64,000 bases of DNA from Caryophanales bacterium (GCA_902363455.1 CABJAC010000001.1:930001-994000), one strand, 5' to 3'. Numbered from the stretch's first letter, positions 16,633 through 28,018 are shown. Program-made: numbers and translations. The notes: a model not told the origin generated them from the sequence alone.

Positions 16633-17433
16633 ATGAAAACACGGATTATTACTGGGATTTGGGCAGGTGCCATCTTTTTAGGTTTGCTTTATCTAGGAGG
16701 ACTGCCATTTCTTGCTTTCATGGCAATTTTGACGATCATCGGTTATACCGAATTGATTAAAATGCGGCAACTGTCGTTTAAATCGGTTCCGGTCCTGTTG
16801 TTTGGACTGGGCACATTACTTCCGTTCGTCGGTCTGTATGAACAGGCAAGCGATCAGTCGCTTTCACTGGGGTTAACGCCACTTGCGTGGGGGATGTTGA
16901 TTGTCTTAATCGGGTTATTTTGGACAGTATTCTCTAAAAATGTCTTCACATTTGATGATGTGGCTTTTCTGCTGTTGACCGCTGTATATGTCGGAGTGGG
17001 ATTTGCGTCATTTACGTACATCCGTCTGCTCGAAAACGGGTTGATTTTTTCCTTACTGATCATTTTGTTGATTTGGTTCACGGATTCGGGTGCCTATTTC
17101 ATCGGGAAAAGTTTTGGGAAAACAAAATTATGGCCGGCAATCAGTCCGAATAAAACGGTCGAGGGCGCTGTTGGTGGAGTAGTTCTTGCTGTTGTGCTTG
17201 GTCTTGTGTTTGAATGGATCCATCCGACTGTTGGACTCGGTACCGTCATTTTATTAGCGGTTATCATTGCTGTCGTCGGCCAACTGGGCGATTTGGTCCA
17301 GTCAGCGTACAAACGACATTATGGCGTAAAGGATTCCGGAACATTATTGCCGGGACACGGCGGTATTCTTGATCGGTTTGACAGTATGATCATCGTATTT
17401 ACTGTTCTGATCGTACTCGGTATATTCGGTTAA
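16633..17433 (+). CDS. cdsA: Phosphatidate cytidylyltransferase CdsA
   Basis: 266 residues with about seven to eight membrane helices. The CDP-diglyceride synthetase signature is in the segment [20 protein letters not shown] followed by DRFDS near the C-terminus. The enzyme makes CDP-diacylglycerol from phosphatidic acid and CTP at the membrane. It lies between uppS and dxr with short spacers, so it is probably co-transcribed. Confidence 0.97.
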   Translation: MKTRIITGIWAGAIFLGLLYLGGLPFLAFMAILTIIGYTELIKMRQLSFKSVPVLLFGLGTLLPFVGLYEQASDQSLSLGLTPLAWGMLIVLIGLFWTVFSKNVFTFDDVAFLLLTAVYVGVGFASFTYIRLLENGLIFSLLIILLIWFTDSGAYFIGKSFGKTKLWPAISPNKTVEGAVGGVVLAVVLGLVFEWIHPTVGLGTVILLAVIIAVVGQLGDLVQSAYKRHYGVKDSGTLLPGHGGILDRFDSMIIVFTVLIVLGIFG

Positions 17434-17446
17434 GGGGGAAGTAAAG

Positions 17447-18601
17447 ATGAAACATGTCAGTATCATTGGTGGAACCGGTTCGATTGGTACGCAGACGCTT
17501 GATGTCATTGCGGCAAATCCCGATCGTTTTCAATTGGTCAGTTTTGCATTCGGTAAAAATATCGAAGTGGCATTACCCTGGTTAAATCGTTTGCGTCCTG
17601 AATTAGTTGCTGTTTTAGATGAGGCGGTAAAAAAACAACTCGAGGCGGTTCTCGACTATTCTCCGACACTTCTCGTAGGAGAAGAGGGATTGATCGCCGT
17701 CGCGACGGCGGAAACTGCCGACATCGTGATGACAGCGGTCGTCGGTGCAGTGGGTCTTCGTCCGACACTTGCCGCGATTGAAGCCGGAAAGTCAATCGGA
17801 TTGGCAAATAAAGAAACGCTGGTAACGGCAGGACATCTCGTCATGAAAAAAGCACGCGAAAAAGGGGTCGCCATCTTGCCGGTTGACAGTGAACATGCTG
17901 CGATTTTCCAATGTTTAAACGGTGAACGCCGTCAAGACGTCCGACAAATCATTTTAACAGCATCCGGTGGCAGCTTCCGGGATCAAACACGGGAAGAGTT
18001 GGCGAATGTGACTGTCGAACAGGCACTCAATCATCCGAACTGGTCGATGGGAGCTAAAATTACAATTGATTCAGCTACGATGATGAATAAAGGATTTGAA
18101 GTGATTGAGGCACACTGGTTGTTTGATGTCACGTATGACGAAATCGACGTCGTTCTTCACCGGGAATCCATCATCCATTCGATGGTTGAATTTAATGATG
18201 GCGCGGTCATGGCGCAGCTCGGAATGCCGGACATGCGTGAGCCGATTCAATATGCCCTTACATATCCGTCCCGCCTTGAAATTAAAGGGGGAGAACGGTT
18301 AAACTTAAAACAAATCGGACGCCTGAATTTTGCGGAAGCTTCATTTGAACGTTATCCTCTGCTCCGTCTTGCCTTTGAAGCCGGACGTGCGGGTGGATCG
18401 ATGCCTTCCGTGCTGAATGCTGCGAACGAACAAGCTGTCGACCGTTTTTTAAAAGGGGAAATCAGCTTTTTAGAAATTGAAGCGAGCGTCGAGGCGGCTC
18501 TTCAAGCGCATGAAAACATCGAAGATCCGTCTTTGGAACAGATTTTAGAGGCGGATCGTTGGGCCCGTGCATTTGTTGTGTCCCTGTCATTCGCTAACTA
18601 A
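17447..18601 (+). CDS. dxr: 1-deoxy-D-xylulose 5-phosphate reductoisomerase
   Basis: 384 residues. The NADPH-binding motif is [14 protein letters not shown] at the N-terminus. Substrate and metal residues lie in [13 protein letters not shown] and [12 protein letters not shown], and a later signature is [15 protein letters not shown]. The enzyme makes 2-C-methyl-D-erythritol 4-phosphate, the committed step of the MEP isoprenoid pathway. The product pathway supplies UppS in the same operon. The gene ends 13 bases before the likely rseP start. Confidence 0.98.
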   Translation: MKHVSIIGGTGSIGTQTLDVIAANPDRFQLVSFAFGKNIEVALPWLNRLRPELVAVLDEAVKKQLEAVLDYSPTLLVGEEGLIAVATAETADIVMTAVVGAVGLRPTLAAIEAGKSIGLANKETLVTAGHLVMKKAREKGVAILPVDSEHAAIFQCLNGERRQDVRQIILTASGGSFRDQTREELANVTVEQALNHPNWSMGAKITIDSATMMNKGFEVIEAHWLFDVTYDEIDVVLHRESIIHSMVEFNDGAVMAQLGMPDMREPIQYALTYPSRLEIKGGERLNLKQIGRLNFAEASFERYPLLRLAFEAGRAGGSMPSVLNAANEQAVDRFLKGEISFLEIEASVEAALQAHENIEDPSLEQILEADRWARAFVVSLSFAN

Positions 18602-18614
18602 GGATGGGATAACA

Positions 18615-19856
18615 TTGACGACCTTTATATCAATCGTATTGATGTTCGGTGTGCTTGTTGCCGTACATGAATGGGGGCATCTCGTCATGGCGAAACGGGC
18701 GGGCATTCTCTGCCGCGAATTTGCCATTGGATTTGGTCCGAAGATTTTTTCTTTTTTCAAGAATGAGACACTGTACACAGTCCGTTTGTTACCGATCGGC
18801 GGTTATGTCAAAATGGCCGGTGAAGAACCAGAGTTCGTCGAAGTCAAACCGGGTCAAACAATCGGTATTGCGTTACGTGACGGTGTTATTGAAACCATGT
18901 ACCTGGATGCTTCCCGTCCGGAAGCCGATCAAGTCGTAACGGTTGAAAAAATTGATCTGTTGCACAAGTTGGAAGTCATCGCGTTACAAGACGAAGTGTC
19001 GACACGTTATCCCGTCTCGAAGACGGCTTTTCTAGTCGAGGGACAAACGAAAACACAAATCGCTCCGTATGACCGGACATTCGGATCAAAATCCGTTTGG
19101 AAACGTGTCCTTGCGATTGCCGCTGGTCCGGCGATGAACTTTGTTCTCGCCTTCGTTATCTTGTTTGGTTTAGCGTTATATAACGGTTCTCCAACAGGTG
19201 ACAGTGTCATCGGAACGGTCCAAAAAGGCTCTCCTGCTGACAAAGCCGGTCTTGTTGAAGGCGACCGTATCGTATCCGTTAATGGTGATCAAACGAAACA
19301 ATGGACCGATTTACGGGCAGGATTCCAAAATCAAGCTGGGAAAGAAACGACCGTTGTCTATGAACGAGACGGTCAAGAACAAACAACCTCGATCACGCCG
19401 AAAGTACAACAGCAGGGAGACCAAAAGGTTGGCATTATCGGTGTGACGAATGAAACTGAAAAGTCGTTTGGAACAGCTTTACAAACGGGTGTCTCAGAGA
19501 CATGGCGGATGTCTACACTGATTGTCGGGGCCGTTGGGGATCTTGTGACAGGCGTCGTCGGTGTCGATCAACTATCTGGTCCGGTCGGTATCGTTAAAAT
19601 GACCGATCAAGTCGCAGACAGTGGTTTTTCGATGTTATTGACATGGACAGCGTTACTTTCGGTCAATTTAGCGGTATTCAACTTATTGCCACTACCGGCT
19701 CTTGATGGTGGACGATTATTGTTCCTCTTCCTGGAAGCGTTACGTGGAAAACCGGTTGATCCGCAAAAAGAAGGGTTGGTCCACTTTGTTGGATTTGCGC
19801 TTTTGATGCTCTTGATGTTAGTCGTCACATGGAACGATATCCAGAAATTCTTTTAA
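18615..19856 (+). CDS. rseP: Site-2 intramembrane metalloprotease RasP/RseP
   Basis: 413 residues from a TTG start at 18615; the frame is open back to 18567 inside dxr, but the TTG has AGGATGGGA upstream and gives the usual N-terminus. The zinc motif is His18-Glu19-x-x-His22 in the first membrane helix. A PDZ domain (about 190-270) follows, and the second metal motif is in NLLPLPALDGG near the C-terminus. In Bacillus the homologue RasP cuts anti-sigma factors (RsiW, RsiV), the cell-division protein FtsL and signal-peptide remnants. PrsW, the site-1 protease partner in Bacillus, is encoded at 61097 in this same window. Confidence 0.95.
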   Translation: MTTFISIVLMFGVLVAVHEWGHLVMAKRAGILCREFAIGFGPKIFSFFKNETLYTVRLLPIGGYVKMAGEEPEFVEVKPGQTIGIALRDGVIETMYLDASRPEADQVVTVEKIDLLHKLEVIALQDEVSTRYPVSKTAFLVEGQTKTQIAPYDRTFGSKSVWKRVLAIAAGPAMNFVLAFVILFGLALYNGSPTGDSVIGTVQKGSPADKAGLVEGDRIVSVNGDQTKQWTDLRAGFQNQAGKETTVVYERDGQEQTTSITPKVQQQGDQKVGIIGVTNETEKSFGTALQTGVSETWRMSTLIVGAVGDLVTGVVGVDQLSGPVGIVKMTDQVADSGFSMLLTWTALLSVNLAVFNLLPLPALDGGRLLFLFLEALRGKPVDPQKEGLVHFVGFALLMLLMLVVTWNDIQKFF

Positions 19857-19885
19857 ATTATTAGTCAAAGGGGTTCACGACTCAA

Positions 19886-21586
19886 ATGAAACAATCCAAA
19901 CTATTTATGCCAACTTTGCGTGAAGTACCATCCGATGCAGAAGCCATCAGCCACCAACTCCTGTTACGGGCAGGCTTCATGCGTCAAAATGCTGCCGGAA
20001 TCTATTCCTACCTGCCGTTAGCTAAACGTGTTCTTGCTAAAATCGAGACGATTGTGCGTCAGGAAATGGAAGCAGCTGGAGCGCAGGAACTGTTGATGCC
20101 AGCGATTCAGCCGGCAGAATTATGGGAAGAGACAGGTCGTTGGGACATCTACGGTCCGGAACTGATGCGTCTGACGGATCGCCATGACCGCCGGTTTGCG
20201 CTTGGTGCTACTCACGAAGAATTGATTACATCGATTGTTCGTGATGAGTTGAACTCTTATAAAAAACTCCCCGTTAACTTGTTCCAAATTCAAATGAAGT
20301 ACCGTGATGAGCGACGTCCACGCTTCGGATTACTCCGCGGACGCGAATTCATCATGAAAGATGCGTATTCGTTCCATGCGACACAAGAAAGCCTCGAGGA
20401 CGAATATCAAAATATGTTTGATGCCTACACGAAAATCTTTACCCGCGTAGGACTTGAATTCCGTCCTGTCGTCGCGGACTCCGGTGCGATTGGTGGAAGC
20501 GGCACACATGAATTCCACGCTCTAGCTGCAATCGGAGAAGATACGATCGTTTACTCGGATCAGTCGGATTACGCGGCGAACTTGGAAATGGCGGAATCGG
20601 TTGATGCTTACACGAAACAAGATCAAACACCGGGAGAGCTCGAAGAAGTGCAGACAGGTGACGCGAAGACGATTGAAGCGGTCAGTGAAGTCTTGGGACT
20701 GCCTGCTGTTGAATCAATCAAAACGGTCATCTTCAAGACGGAACAAGGTCTCGTCATGGCGCTTGTCCGCGGAGATCATGAAGTCAACGACATCAAGCTG
20801 AAGAACTATCTCGGCGCTTTGGATATCACGATGGCATCCGATGAAGAAATCGAACAGGCACTCCACTCGACGCCAGGGACACTCGGACCAATCGGGGCAG
20901 ACATGAAAATCGTTGCGGATTATGCGGTTCGGGCATTAACCAATGCCGTCTGTGGTGCCAACAAAGCAGAAACACATTACATCCATGTCGATCCAAGCCG
21001 TGATTTCGAAGCGGAGTATACGGACTTACGTTTTGTCGAAGAAGGAGATGTGTCGCCGGACGGTGCGGGACACGTCAAGTTTGCCCGGGGAATCGAAGTC
21101 GGGCAAGTCTTTAAGCTCGGGACACGTTATTCCGAAGGCATGAACGCGACGTTCCTCGACGAAGGCGGGAAAGCACAACCGTTGATCATGGGTTGTTACG
21201 GAATCGGTGTCTCGCGGACGATGTCAGCCGTCGTCGAACAACATTACGACGAACGTGGCATCATTTGGCCGAAAGCAATCGCACCTTTTGATGTTCATGT
21301 GATTGCCGTTAACGGTAAAAATGCCGACCAAATGGAAGTGGCGGAAGCCGTTTACCGCGAACTGACGGAAGCCGGATTCTCGGTGTTGCTCGATGACCGG
21401 AAAGAACGTGCCGGCGTTAAATTCGCCGATGCTGACTTGATTGGACTACCGGTACGGATCAACGTCGGGAAAAAAGCGACGGAAGGAATCGTCGAACTGA
21501 AGGCCCGCCGTGGCGGGGAATCGGAAGAAGTTCAACAAACAACGCTTCTTGAGGCTGTTCGTTCGCTTTATGAAGGTTTACAATAA
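19886..21586 (+). CDS. proS: Prolyl-tRNA synthetase (bacterial type with editing domain)
   Basis: 566 residues. Class II motifs are visible: motif 2 around [20 protein letters not shown] and motif 3 around [18 protein letters not shown]. An INS editing domain lies between them, at about 230-390, and an anticodon-binding domain is at the C-terminus. This is the bacterial (ProRS-INS) form that clears Ala-tRNA(Pro). AAAGGGG precedes the ATG. No T-box leader is visible in the short gap after rseP. The gene follows rasP and precedes polC, as in B. subtilis. Confidence 0.97.
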   Translation: MKQSKLFMPTLREVPSDAEAISHQLLLRAGFMRQNAAGIYSYLPLAKRVLAKIETIVRQEMEAAGAQELLMPAIQPAELWEETGRWDIYGPELMRLTDRHDRRFALGATHEELITSIVRDELNSYKKLPVNLFQIQMKYRDERRPRFGLLRGREFIMKDAYSFHATQESLEDEYQNMFDAYTKIFTRVGLEFRPVVADSGAIGGSGTHEFHALAAIGEDTIVYSDQSDYAANLEMAESVDAYTKQDQTPGELEEVQTGDAKTIEAVSEVLGLPAVESIKTVIFKTEQGLVMALVRGDHEVNDIKLKNYLGALDITMASDEEIEQALHSTPGTLGPIGADMKIVADYAVRALTNAVCGANKAETHYIHVDPSRDFEAEYTDLRFVEEGDVSPDGAGHVKFARGIEVGQVFKLGTRYSEGMNATFLDEGGKAQPLIMGCYGIGVSRTMSAVVEQHYDERGIIWPKAIAPFDVHVIAVNGKNADQMEVAEAVYRELTEAGFSVLLDDRKERAGVKFADADLIGLPVRINVGKKATEGIVELKARRGGESEEVQQTTLLEAVRSLYEGLQ

Positions 21587-21598
21587 GTAATGGGAACG

Positions 21599-21630
21599 GT
21601 CACTTTTTTGCAAAGTGACTGTTTTCTTGT
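21599..21630 (+). terminator. Intrinsic terminator after proS
   Basis: GTCACTTT (21599-21606) pairs with AAAGTGAC (21612-21619) around a short loop, followed by TGTTTTCTTG. It separates proS from polC. Confidence 0.75.
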
Positions 21631-21711
21631 CTCACACCCATTCGCCCCTTGGGCAATCTGCAAGAGGAGGAGGAGTGGCTGTCACGGTGTGAAGAAATAA
21701 CGACAGCACAA

Positions 21712-24700
21712 ATGCGAGTGGATACACAACAACGCATGTCGCTTTTGATGAGCGATTTAGAATTACCGACAGGAATCGTCGAAGAATTTTTTACCGATGC
21801 TTCTCTTGAAAAATTACGGGTTCAAAAAACAACTGCCGTTTGGACGTTTCATATCCGAATCGGACAAGTGTTACCTCAAAATGTTTATCAAATGTTTTAT
21901 AGCCGGTTGAAAAGCCGTTACCAACAGTTTGCAGAAGTAAAATTACATCTGGAATCGGAACACCGCCCGGATGCCAAACTGTTTATCGATTATTGGCCGT
22001 ACATCGTTGAAGATCTGGCCGACGCTTCGTCAGCCATGCGGAGCCACTTGAGCCGGGTTCTGCCGGAATACCGGGACAATAAATTATTTATTCCTGTCCG
22101 CAGTGAACCGGAGGCGGGCTTCTTAAAAAATGATCTATGCGGTGAAATGCAACTCTTGTACGGGGCTTACGGTTTTCCGAAATTCAATTGCGAACCAGTC
22201 GTTCAAATGGATCAGACGGAGCAGGAAGAGTTGCGGAATCAAGTGAAACAAGAGGATATCGAGGAAGCAAAACGAATGCTTGAACTTCAATTCAAGCGGG
22301 AACAATCCCGTGACGATGATGAAGGACCAGTCGATATCCGAATTGGAAAACCAATTCAAGACGAAGTGGTTCCGATTAAGACGATTCAAGACGAAGAACG
22401 CCGGATTGCGATCCGTGGTCTCGTCTTTTCAGCCGAGAGCCGCGAACTGCGGAGCGGAAAAACAATCTTTACGTTTAAACTGACCGATTATACGGATTCA
22501 TTGGTTGTTAAAATGTTTGCCCGCGATGAAACAGATGTCAAAATCTTGTCGGCCATTAAAAAAGGGATGTGGATTCAGGTCGCAGGGCGTGTCGAGTTTG
22601 ATACGTTCCTCCGTGATTTATGCATGATGATTGCGCAGTTATCTGAAGTCAAGATGGAACTTCCGGCTGATCCATGGGCGGGCGAGAAGCGTGTGGAATT
22701 GCATGCCCATTCCCAAATGAGTCAGATGGATGCGGTCATGAATGTGACAAAATACGTCGAACGTGCGGCAGCGTGGGGACACCCGGCTGTTGCCATTACG
22801 GATCATGCCGGGGCACAGAGTTTCCCGGATGCGTATTATGCCGGAAAGAAAAACGACATTAAGATTTTATACGGCATTGAAGCGAACGTCGTCAATGATG
22901 GCGTACAAGTCGCGTATCATCCGGTTGATCAAGAACTAGAGAAAGCGACGTTCGTCGTGTTTGACGTCGAGACAACCGGATTATCTGCCATGTACAACAA
23001 AATCATTGAGCTCGCGGCGGTCAAAATTTACGATGGCGATGTCATCGATAAGTTTGAAGCGTTTGCTGATCCGAAACATTTGTTGTCGGCGACGACGATT
23101 GATTTGACCGGCATCACGGATGAAATGGTACGCGGGAAACCGGATCCGGAACAAGTCGTCAAGGAATTCATGGACTGGGCGGGTGATTCGATCCTCGTTG
23201 CCCACAATGCTTCGTTTGATATCGGTTTCTTGAATGCGACACTACGATCGGGTGGTCATGAGGAATCGATGTTACCCGTCATCGATACGTTGGAACTCGC
23301 ACGTGTCTTAATGCCGAGCCTTAAAAATCACCGATTGAATACGCTCGCGAAACGATTCGACATTGAGTTGACCCAACATCACCGGGCGATTTATGATGCG
23401 GAAGCGACGGGATATTTGATGCTCAAATTGCTGCAGATGGCGGATGAGATGTTCAATATGAAGACCCATCTTTCGCTGAACCGGGAAATGGGAAAAGATA
23501 TTTCACGGGCCCGCCCGTACCATGCGACGGTTTATGCGAAAAACCGGACCGGACTTAAAAACCTGTACCGCTTGATTTCACTTGCGCATACGAAACACGT
23601 CCATCGTGTCGTTCGGACACCACGTTCCCAACTTGTGGCACACCGAGACGGTTTGATCATCGGATCAGCCTGTGATAACGGGGAAGTGTTTGACGCGGCA
23701 CTCAATAAATCGGATGAGGATTTAGCGAAGGTGATGCGGTTTTATGACTTTATTGAAATTCAGCCACCTGCGATGTACAGTCATTTGATCGAACGGGAAA
23801 TCGTTCAAAATGAGTTGGAATTGCGGGAATTGATCAAAAAAGTGATTCGCGTGGCAGAAGAAAATGACATTTTGCCGGTCGCGACAGGGAACGTTCACTA
23901 TTTGGACCAACATGACGCGACATATCGGGAAGTATTGATTCGAACTCAGGGCGGCGCGAATATGCTGAATATGCGTAAACAACTGCCGCCGGCTCATTTC
24001 CGGACGACACAGGAAATGATGAGTGATTTTAAATTTTTAGGACCTGACGTATCGGAACGACTGGTCATTACAAACAGTCAGCAAGTCGCCGACTGGTTTG
24101 AAAATATCGATATCATTCCGAAGGACTTGTTTACACCTAAAATTGAAGGAGCGGATGAAGAAGTCCGGTCATTATCGTACGACATGGCCCATCACATTTA
24201 CGGGGATGTCTTACCGGAAATCGTCGAAGCACGCCTTGAAAAAGAGTTAAAATCAATCATCGGTCACGGTTTTGCCGTCATCTATTTGATTTCGCATAAA
24301 CTCGTTAAAAAATCACTTGACGACGGATATCTCGTCGGTTCACGTGGTTCCGTCGGTTCAAGTCTCGTGGCGACGATGACAGAAATCACGGAAGTCAATC
24401 CGTTGCCGCCACATTATGTTTGTCCGAATTGTAAAGAATCGGAATTCTTTGATGACGGATCGGTCGGTTCTGGATTCGATTTACCGGATAAATCATGTAA
24501 GACATGTGATATACCGCTGATTAAAGACGGGCATGACATTCCGTTCGAGACGTTCCTTGGATTCAAAGGAGATAAAGTACCCGATATCGATTTGAACTTC
24601 AGCGGAGAATATCAACCGAAAGCCCATGCTTATACAAAGGTGTTGTTTGGGGACGACTATGTCTACCGGGCAGGCACGATCGGTACGATTGCCGAAAAAA

Positions 24701-26007
24701 CAGCGTATGGGTACGTCAAAGGGTATCAGTCTGAAAATGATCTCAACTACCGGAATGCCGAAGTGGACCGGCTTGTCAGCGGTGTGACCGGTGTCAAACG
24801 GACGACGGGACAACACCCGGGTGGAATCATCGTTGTCCCAGACTACATGGACATCTATGACATCAGCCCGATTCAGTTTCCGGCGGATGATATGGGATCC
24901 GAGTGGAAAACGACTCACTTTGATTTCCACTCGATTCACGATAACTTGTTGAAGCTCGATATCCTCGGACACGATGATCCGACGATGATCCGGATGTTGC
25001 AAGATTTGTCGGGGCGCGATCCGAAAACGATTCCCGTCGACGATGCGGAAGTCATGAAGATCTTCAGTTCGACGGAATCGATTGGTGTCACACCGGAACA
25101 GATTGACTCGAAAACCGGTACGCTCGGAATTCCGGAGTTTGGGACAAAGTTTGTCCGGCAGATGCTTGAAGAAACAAAGCCGACGACGTTTTCGGAGCTG
25201 GTTCAGATTTCCGGTCTGTCCCACGGAACCGATGTCTGGCTTGGCAATGCGAGTGAATTGATTTATAACGGCACGTGCGAACTGAAAGACGTCATCGGAT
25301 GCCGGGATGACATCATGGTCTATTTGATTTATGCCGGACTTGAACCATCACTCGCCTTTAAAATCATGGAGTCGGTCCGTAAAGGGAAGGGTCTTTCGAT
25401 TGAGATGGAAGAAGCGATGATTGAAAATCATGTGCCGCTTTGGTACATCGATTCATGCAAAAAAATCAAGTACATGTTCCCGAAAGCCCATGCGGCGGCA
25501 TATGTTTTGATGGCTGTCCGGATTGCTTATTACAAAGTCCACCATCCGATGTATTATTACGCGTCGTACTTCACGGTCCGGGCCGGTGATTTCGATATCG
25601 GCGCAATGAACAAAGGATCGGCTGCCGTCCGCAAAGTTTTACAGGATATTAAGGATAAAGGATTTGAAGCGACGGCGAAGGACAAAGGACTTTACACGGT
25701 ACTTGAGATTGCGCTTGAGATGATTGAGCGCGGGTTTACCTTCAGTAAAGTTGACTTGTACAACTCGAGTGCCTCGGAGTTTTTAATTGACGGCAATACG
25801 TTGCTGCCACCGTTTGATGCTGTCACCGGACTTGGGACAAACGCGGCGAAACAAATCGTCGAAGCCCGAAAAGGTGGCGAGTTCCTGTCGAAAGAAGATT
25901 TGCAAAAACGGGCAAAACTCTCGAAATCGATTATCGAAACGCTGGATAATCTCGGGTGTTTAGAAGGTCTTCCAGATGAGAACCAACTCTCGTTATTTGA
26001 CCTCTAA
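21712..26007 (+). CDS. polC: DNA polymerase III PolC (replicative, with proofreading exonuclease)
   Basis: 1431 residues from ATG 21712. N-terminal domains are followed by an OB fold (about 225-325), a PHP domain beginning near 328 ([14 protein letters not shown]), and a DEDD exonuclease inserted near 417 (FDVETTGLS). A Cys4 zinc element lies near 903 (CPNC ... CKTC), and the polymerase catalytic segment is [12 protein letters not shown] near 957. It is the leading-strand polymerase of low-GC Gram-positives. The start is uncertain: the frame is open to TTG 21649, and a striking GAGGAGGAGGAG at 21664-21675 sits inside that extension without an ordinary start codon at proper spacing. The next gene, rimP, has its own promoter. 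Confidence 0.95.
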   Translation: MRVDTQQRMSLLMSDLELPTGIVEEFFTDASLEKLRVQKTTAVWTFHIRIGQVLPQNVYQMFYSRLKSRYQQFAEVKLHLESEHRPDAKLFIDYWPYIVEDLADASSAMRSHLSRVLPEYRDNKLFIPVRSEPEAGFLKNDLCGEMQLLYGAYGFPKFNCEPVVQMDQTEQEELRNQVKQEDIEEAKRMLELQFKREQSRDDDEGPVDIRIGKPIQDEVVPIKTIQDEERRIAIRGLVFSAESRELRSGKTIFTFKLTDYTDSLVVKMFARDETDVKILSAIKKGMWIQVAGRVEFDTFLRDLCMMIAQLSEVKMELPADPWAGEKRVELHAHSQMSQMDAVMNVTKYVERAAAWGHPAVAITDHAGAQSFPDAYYAGKKNDIKILYGIEANVVNDGVQVAYHPVDQELEKATFVVFDVETTGLSAMYNKIIELAAVKIYDGDVIDKFEAFADPKHLLSATTIDLTGITDEMVRGKPDPEQVVKEFMDWAGDSILVAHNASFDIGFLNATLRSGGHEESMLPVIDTLELARVLMPSLKNHRLNTLAKRFDIELTQHHRAIYDAEATGYLMLKLLQMADEMFNMKTHLSLNREMGKDISRARPYHATVYAKNRTGLKNLYRLISLAHTKHVHRVVRTPRSQLVAHRDGLIIGSACDNGEVFDAALNKSDEDLAKVMRFYDFIEIQPPAMYSHLIEREIVQNELELRELIKKVIRVAEENDILPVATGNVHYLDQHDATYREVLIRTQGGANMLNMRKQLPPAHFRTTQEMMSDFKFLGPDVSERLVITNSQQVADWFENIDIIPKDLFTPKIEGADEEVRSLSYDMAHHIYGDVLPEIVEARLEKELKSIIGHGFAVIYLISHKLVKKSLDDGYLVGSRGSVGSSLVATMTEITEVNPLPPHYVCPNCKESEFFDDGSVGSGFDLPDKSCKTCDIPLIKDGHDIPFETFLGFKGDKVPDIDLNFSGEYQPKAHAYTKVLFGDDYVYRAGTIGTIAEKTAYGYVKGYQSENDLNYRNAEVDRLVSGVTGVKRTTGQHPGGIIVVPDYMDIYDISPIQFPADDMGSEWKTTHFDFHSIHDNLLKLDILGHDDPTMIRMLQDLSGRDPKTIPVDDAEVMKIFSSTESIGVTPEQIDSKTGTLGIPEFGTKFVRQMLEETKPTTFSELVQISGLSHGTDVWLGNASELIYNGTCELKDVIGCRDDIMVYLIYAGLEPSLAFKIMESVRKGKGLSIEMEEAMIENHVPLWYIDSCKKIKYMFPKAHAAAYVLMAVRIAYYKVHHPMYYYASYFTVRAGDFDIGAMNKGSAAVRKVLQDIKDKGFEATAKDKGLYTVLEIALEMIERGFTFSKVDLYNSSASEFLIDGNTLLPPFDAVTGLGTNAAKQIVEARKGGEFLSKEDLQKRAKLSKSIIETLDNLGCLEGLPDENQLSLFDL

Positions 26008-26021
26008 AGCCTTGTGGATGC

Positions 26022-26050
26022 TTGCTTAAGACGGTGCATTATGCTATATT
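26022..26050 (+). promoter_or_regulatory. SigA-type promoter of the rimP-nusA-infB operon
   Basis: TTGCTT (26022-26027), a 17-base spacer and TATATT (26045-26050) with an extended TGC. It starts 15 bases after the polC stop. The -10 region shares ATGCTATATT with the rpsB promoter. Confidence 0.75.
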
Positions 26051-26081
26051 GAGTGAGGAAATGTTTTTTATACTACGACTT

Positions 26082-26122
26082 GGAAGGAGTAGGGGGACCT
26101 GCTCCTTTCTTGTTTGTTTTTT
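26082..26122 (+). terminator. Leader terminator (probable attenuator) ahead of rimP-nusA
   Basis: Bases 26082-26093 pair with 26098-26109 to give a 12-pair stem (two G-U wobbles) capped by the GNRA-type loop GGGA, followed by a T-rich tract broken by G (26110-26122). It lies after the promoter, inside the transcript that must continue into rimP and nusA. In B. subtilis the nusA operon leader has a NusA-dependent terminator that lets NusA limit its own expression, and this hairpin is in the matching place. The right arm CTCCTT could instead pair with the AAGGAG of the rimP ribosome binding site at 26124-26129. Confidence 0.7.
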
Positions 26123-26136
26123 GAAGGAGGATGAAG

Positions 26137-26604
26137 ATGACGAACGTAACTGAGAAGGTCGAACAACTCGCAAAACCGATCGTAGAACGTGAGGGGATGG
26201 AGCTTGTCGACGTCGAATTCGTCAAAGAGGGGGCGGATTGGTTCCTACGTGTCTCCATCGATAAGGACGGTGGCGTTGACCTGGAAGACTGTGTCAACAT
26301 CAATGAAAAGTTATCGGAAGCATTAAATCAAGATGATCCGATTGACGAACCCTACTATTTAGATGTTGCGAGTCCAGGTGCCGAACGACCACTCAAAAAA
26401 ACTGAGGATTTCGAAAAGGCAATCGGGAAACATGTGTACATCAAGACACATGACCCGGTCAAAGATGCGACGGAATTTGAAGGTACATTACTGGCTTATT
26501 CTGAAGAAATGCTTGAGCTCGAAGTCCGTGTGAAGACACGCAAATTGAAAATTGAAATACCGGTGAACAAGATCGCGATGGCGCGGCTTGCGGTAGTGTT
26601 CTAA
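26137..26604 (+). CDS. rimP: Ribosome maturation factor RimP
   Basis: 155 residues with the two RimP domains. The N-terminal domain includes the GMELVDVEFVKEGADWFLRV segment and then DLEDCVNINEKLSEAL; the ISPGxxRPL-type motif is VASPGAERPLKK. RimP assists 30S maturation by helping assemble S9 and S19. ATG 26131 touches the AAGGAGG at 26124-26130, so ATG 26137 with six-base spacing was chosen. It leads the rimP-nusA-ylxR-ylxQ-infB-rbfA operon, in the usual order. Confidence 0.96.
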   Translation: MTNVTEKVEQLAKPIVEREGMELVDVEFVKEGADWFLRVSIDKDGGVDLEDCVNINEKLSEALNQDDPIDEPYYLDVASPGAERPLKKTEDFEKAIGKHVYIKTHDPVKDATEFEGTLLAYSEEMLELEVRVKTRKLKIEIPVNKIAMARLAVVF

Positions 26605-26620
26605 GGAAAGGAAGAGAACG

Positions 26621-27745
26621 ATGGGACCACAGTTACTCGAAGCAATCGAACAGATCGCAAAAGAAAAAGAGATTGATAAAAATATCATCATCGATGCGCT
26701 GGAACAGGCATTGATTTCCGCTTACCGTCGCAATTTTGGAAAAGAGTCGGAGGCTGTAAAGGTCGAGTTCGACCAGAAGACAGGAGACATCCGTGTCTTT
26801 GCGCTCAAAGAAGTCGTCGAGCGGTTAACACAGCCGGAAGAACAGCTGTCACTCGAAGAAGCGCATGAAATCGATCCGACGTATGAGTTGGGAGATTTCC
26901 ACAAAGTCGAAGTCACACCAGGTGATTTTGGACGTGTTGCGGCACAAACGGCCAAACAAATCGTCACACAAAAAATGCGTGAAGCAGAGCGGGAACGCAT
27001 TTACAATCACTTTGCTGACCGTGAAGACGAAATCATGACGGGAATGGTCGAACGTCAAGATGCACGTAATCTTTACGTCAACCTCGAAGGTATTGAAGCC
27101 GTATTGACGACACATGAACAGATGCCGAATGAACGCTTTGGAATTCGGGAATACATTAAAGTGTACGTCACGAAAGTCGATCCGATGGTCAAAGGATCAG
27201 GCGCATCGATTCTCGTCTCGCGGACGCATCCAGGTTTATTAAAACGTCTGTTTGAAATCGAAGTGCCGGAGATTGCAAGCGGTGAAGTCGAAGTGAAATC
27301 GGTGGCACGTGAAGCCGGTGACCGTTCGAAAATCGCGGTGGCTTCAGAACAAATCGATCCAGTCGGCGCATGTGTCGGTCAAAAAGGAGCACGTGTTCAA
27401 CACATCGTGGATGAGTTGAACGGTGAAAAAATTGATATCGTCCGTTATTCAGACGATCCAAGAGAGTATGTCGCCAATGCCCTCAGTCCGGCACAAGTCG
27501 TTGCGGTATATGTCAATGAACCGGCAAAAGCAACAATCGTTGTCGTACCGGACTTCCAATTGTCACTCGCTATCGGAAAACGTGGTCAAAATGCACGTCT
27601 TGCAGCGAAATTGACAGGGTGGAAGATCGACATTAAGAGCGAGACAGAAGCCGAATCGATGGAATTGAAGGATGTTTTCTCAAAAGTCGAACCTGTAACA
27701 GAAGCAGTTGACGTGGAAGCGGTCCAAGTCGAAGGCGAGGAATAA
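26621..27745 (+). CDS. nusA: Transcription termination/elongation factor NusA
   Basis: 374 residues, near the 371 of B. subtilis NusA. It has an N-terminal RNA-polymerase-binding domain (about 1-125), an S1 domain (about 130-200) and two KH domains (about 200-345) with GxxG motifs in CVGQKGARVQHI and AIGKRGQNARLAAKLTG. The tail is short and acidic and lacks the C-terminal repeats of E. coli NusA, as in other Bacillota. It promotes pausing and intrinsic termination, possibly including the terminator in its own leader at 26082-26122. Confidence 0.97.
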   Translation: MGPQLLEAIEQIAKEKEIDKNIIIDALEQALISAYRRNFGKESEAVKVEFDQKTGDIRVFALKEVVERLTQPEEQLSLEEAHEIDPTYELGDFHKVEVTPGDFGRVAAQTAKQIVTQKMREAERERIYNHFADREDEIMTGMVERQDARNLYVNLEGIEAVLTTHEQMPNERFGIREYIKVYVTKVDPMVKGSGASILVSRTHPGLLKRLFEIEVPEIASGEVEVKSVAREAGDRSKIAVASEQIDPVGACVGQKGARVQHIVDELNGEKIDIVRYSDDPREYVANALSPAQVVAVYVNEPAKATIVVVPDFQLSLAIGKRGQNARLAAKLTGWKIDIKSETEAESMELKDVFSKVEPVTEAVDVEAVQVEGEE

Positions 27746-27748
27746 TTC

Positions 27749-28018
27749 GTGCAAAAAAAGGTACCATTACGAAAATGTGTCATCACACAAGAAATGCGTC
27801 CTAAAAAAGAGTTAATTCGGGTCGTCCGAACACCTGACAGTGAGGTTGTCGTCGATCTTAATGGTAAAATGAATGGGCGGGGCGCCTATTTGACAAAGGA
27901 TGCCACGGTTATTGCGACAGCAAAAAAGAAACGCACACTCGATCATCATCTGAAAGTGAAAACGACAGATGCATTATACGATCAATTGCTTGCGATCGCG
28001 GGAGGTACACATGAGTAA
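27749..28018 (+). CDS. rnpM: RNase P modulator RnpM (YlxR, DUF448)
   Basis: 89 residues starting at GTG 27749, three bases after nusA, with GAGGAA upstream. The family features are [20 protein letters not shown] near the N-terminus and the GRGAYL motif in the middle, with a Lys/Arg-rich end. YlxR proteins were long described only as small nucleic-acid-binding proteins; a role in modulating RNase P has been reported for the B. subtilis protein. It overlaps ylxQ by eight bases. Confidence 0.92.
   Translation: MQKKVPLRKCVITQEMRPKKELIRVVRTPDSEVVVDLNGKMNGRGAYLTKDATVIATAKKKRTLDHHLKVKTTDALYDQLLAIAGGTHE

Noticed and set aside
19857..19885. T-box leader for proS
   Set aside because: The gap is only 29 bases; no T-box sequence or terminator/antiterminator could fit.
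24493..25224. Long minus-strand open frame (243 codons) inside polC
   Set aside because: It is antiparallel to conserved polymerase sequence, has no recognisable domain or ribosome binding site, and arises from codon bias of polC.
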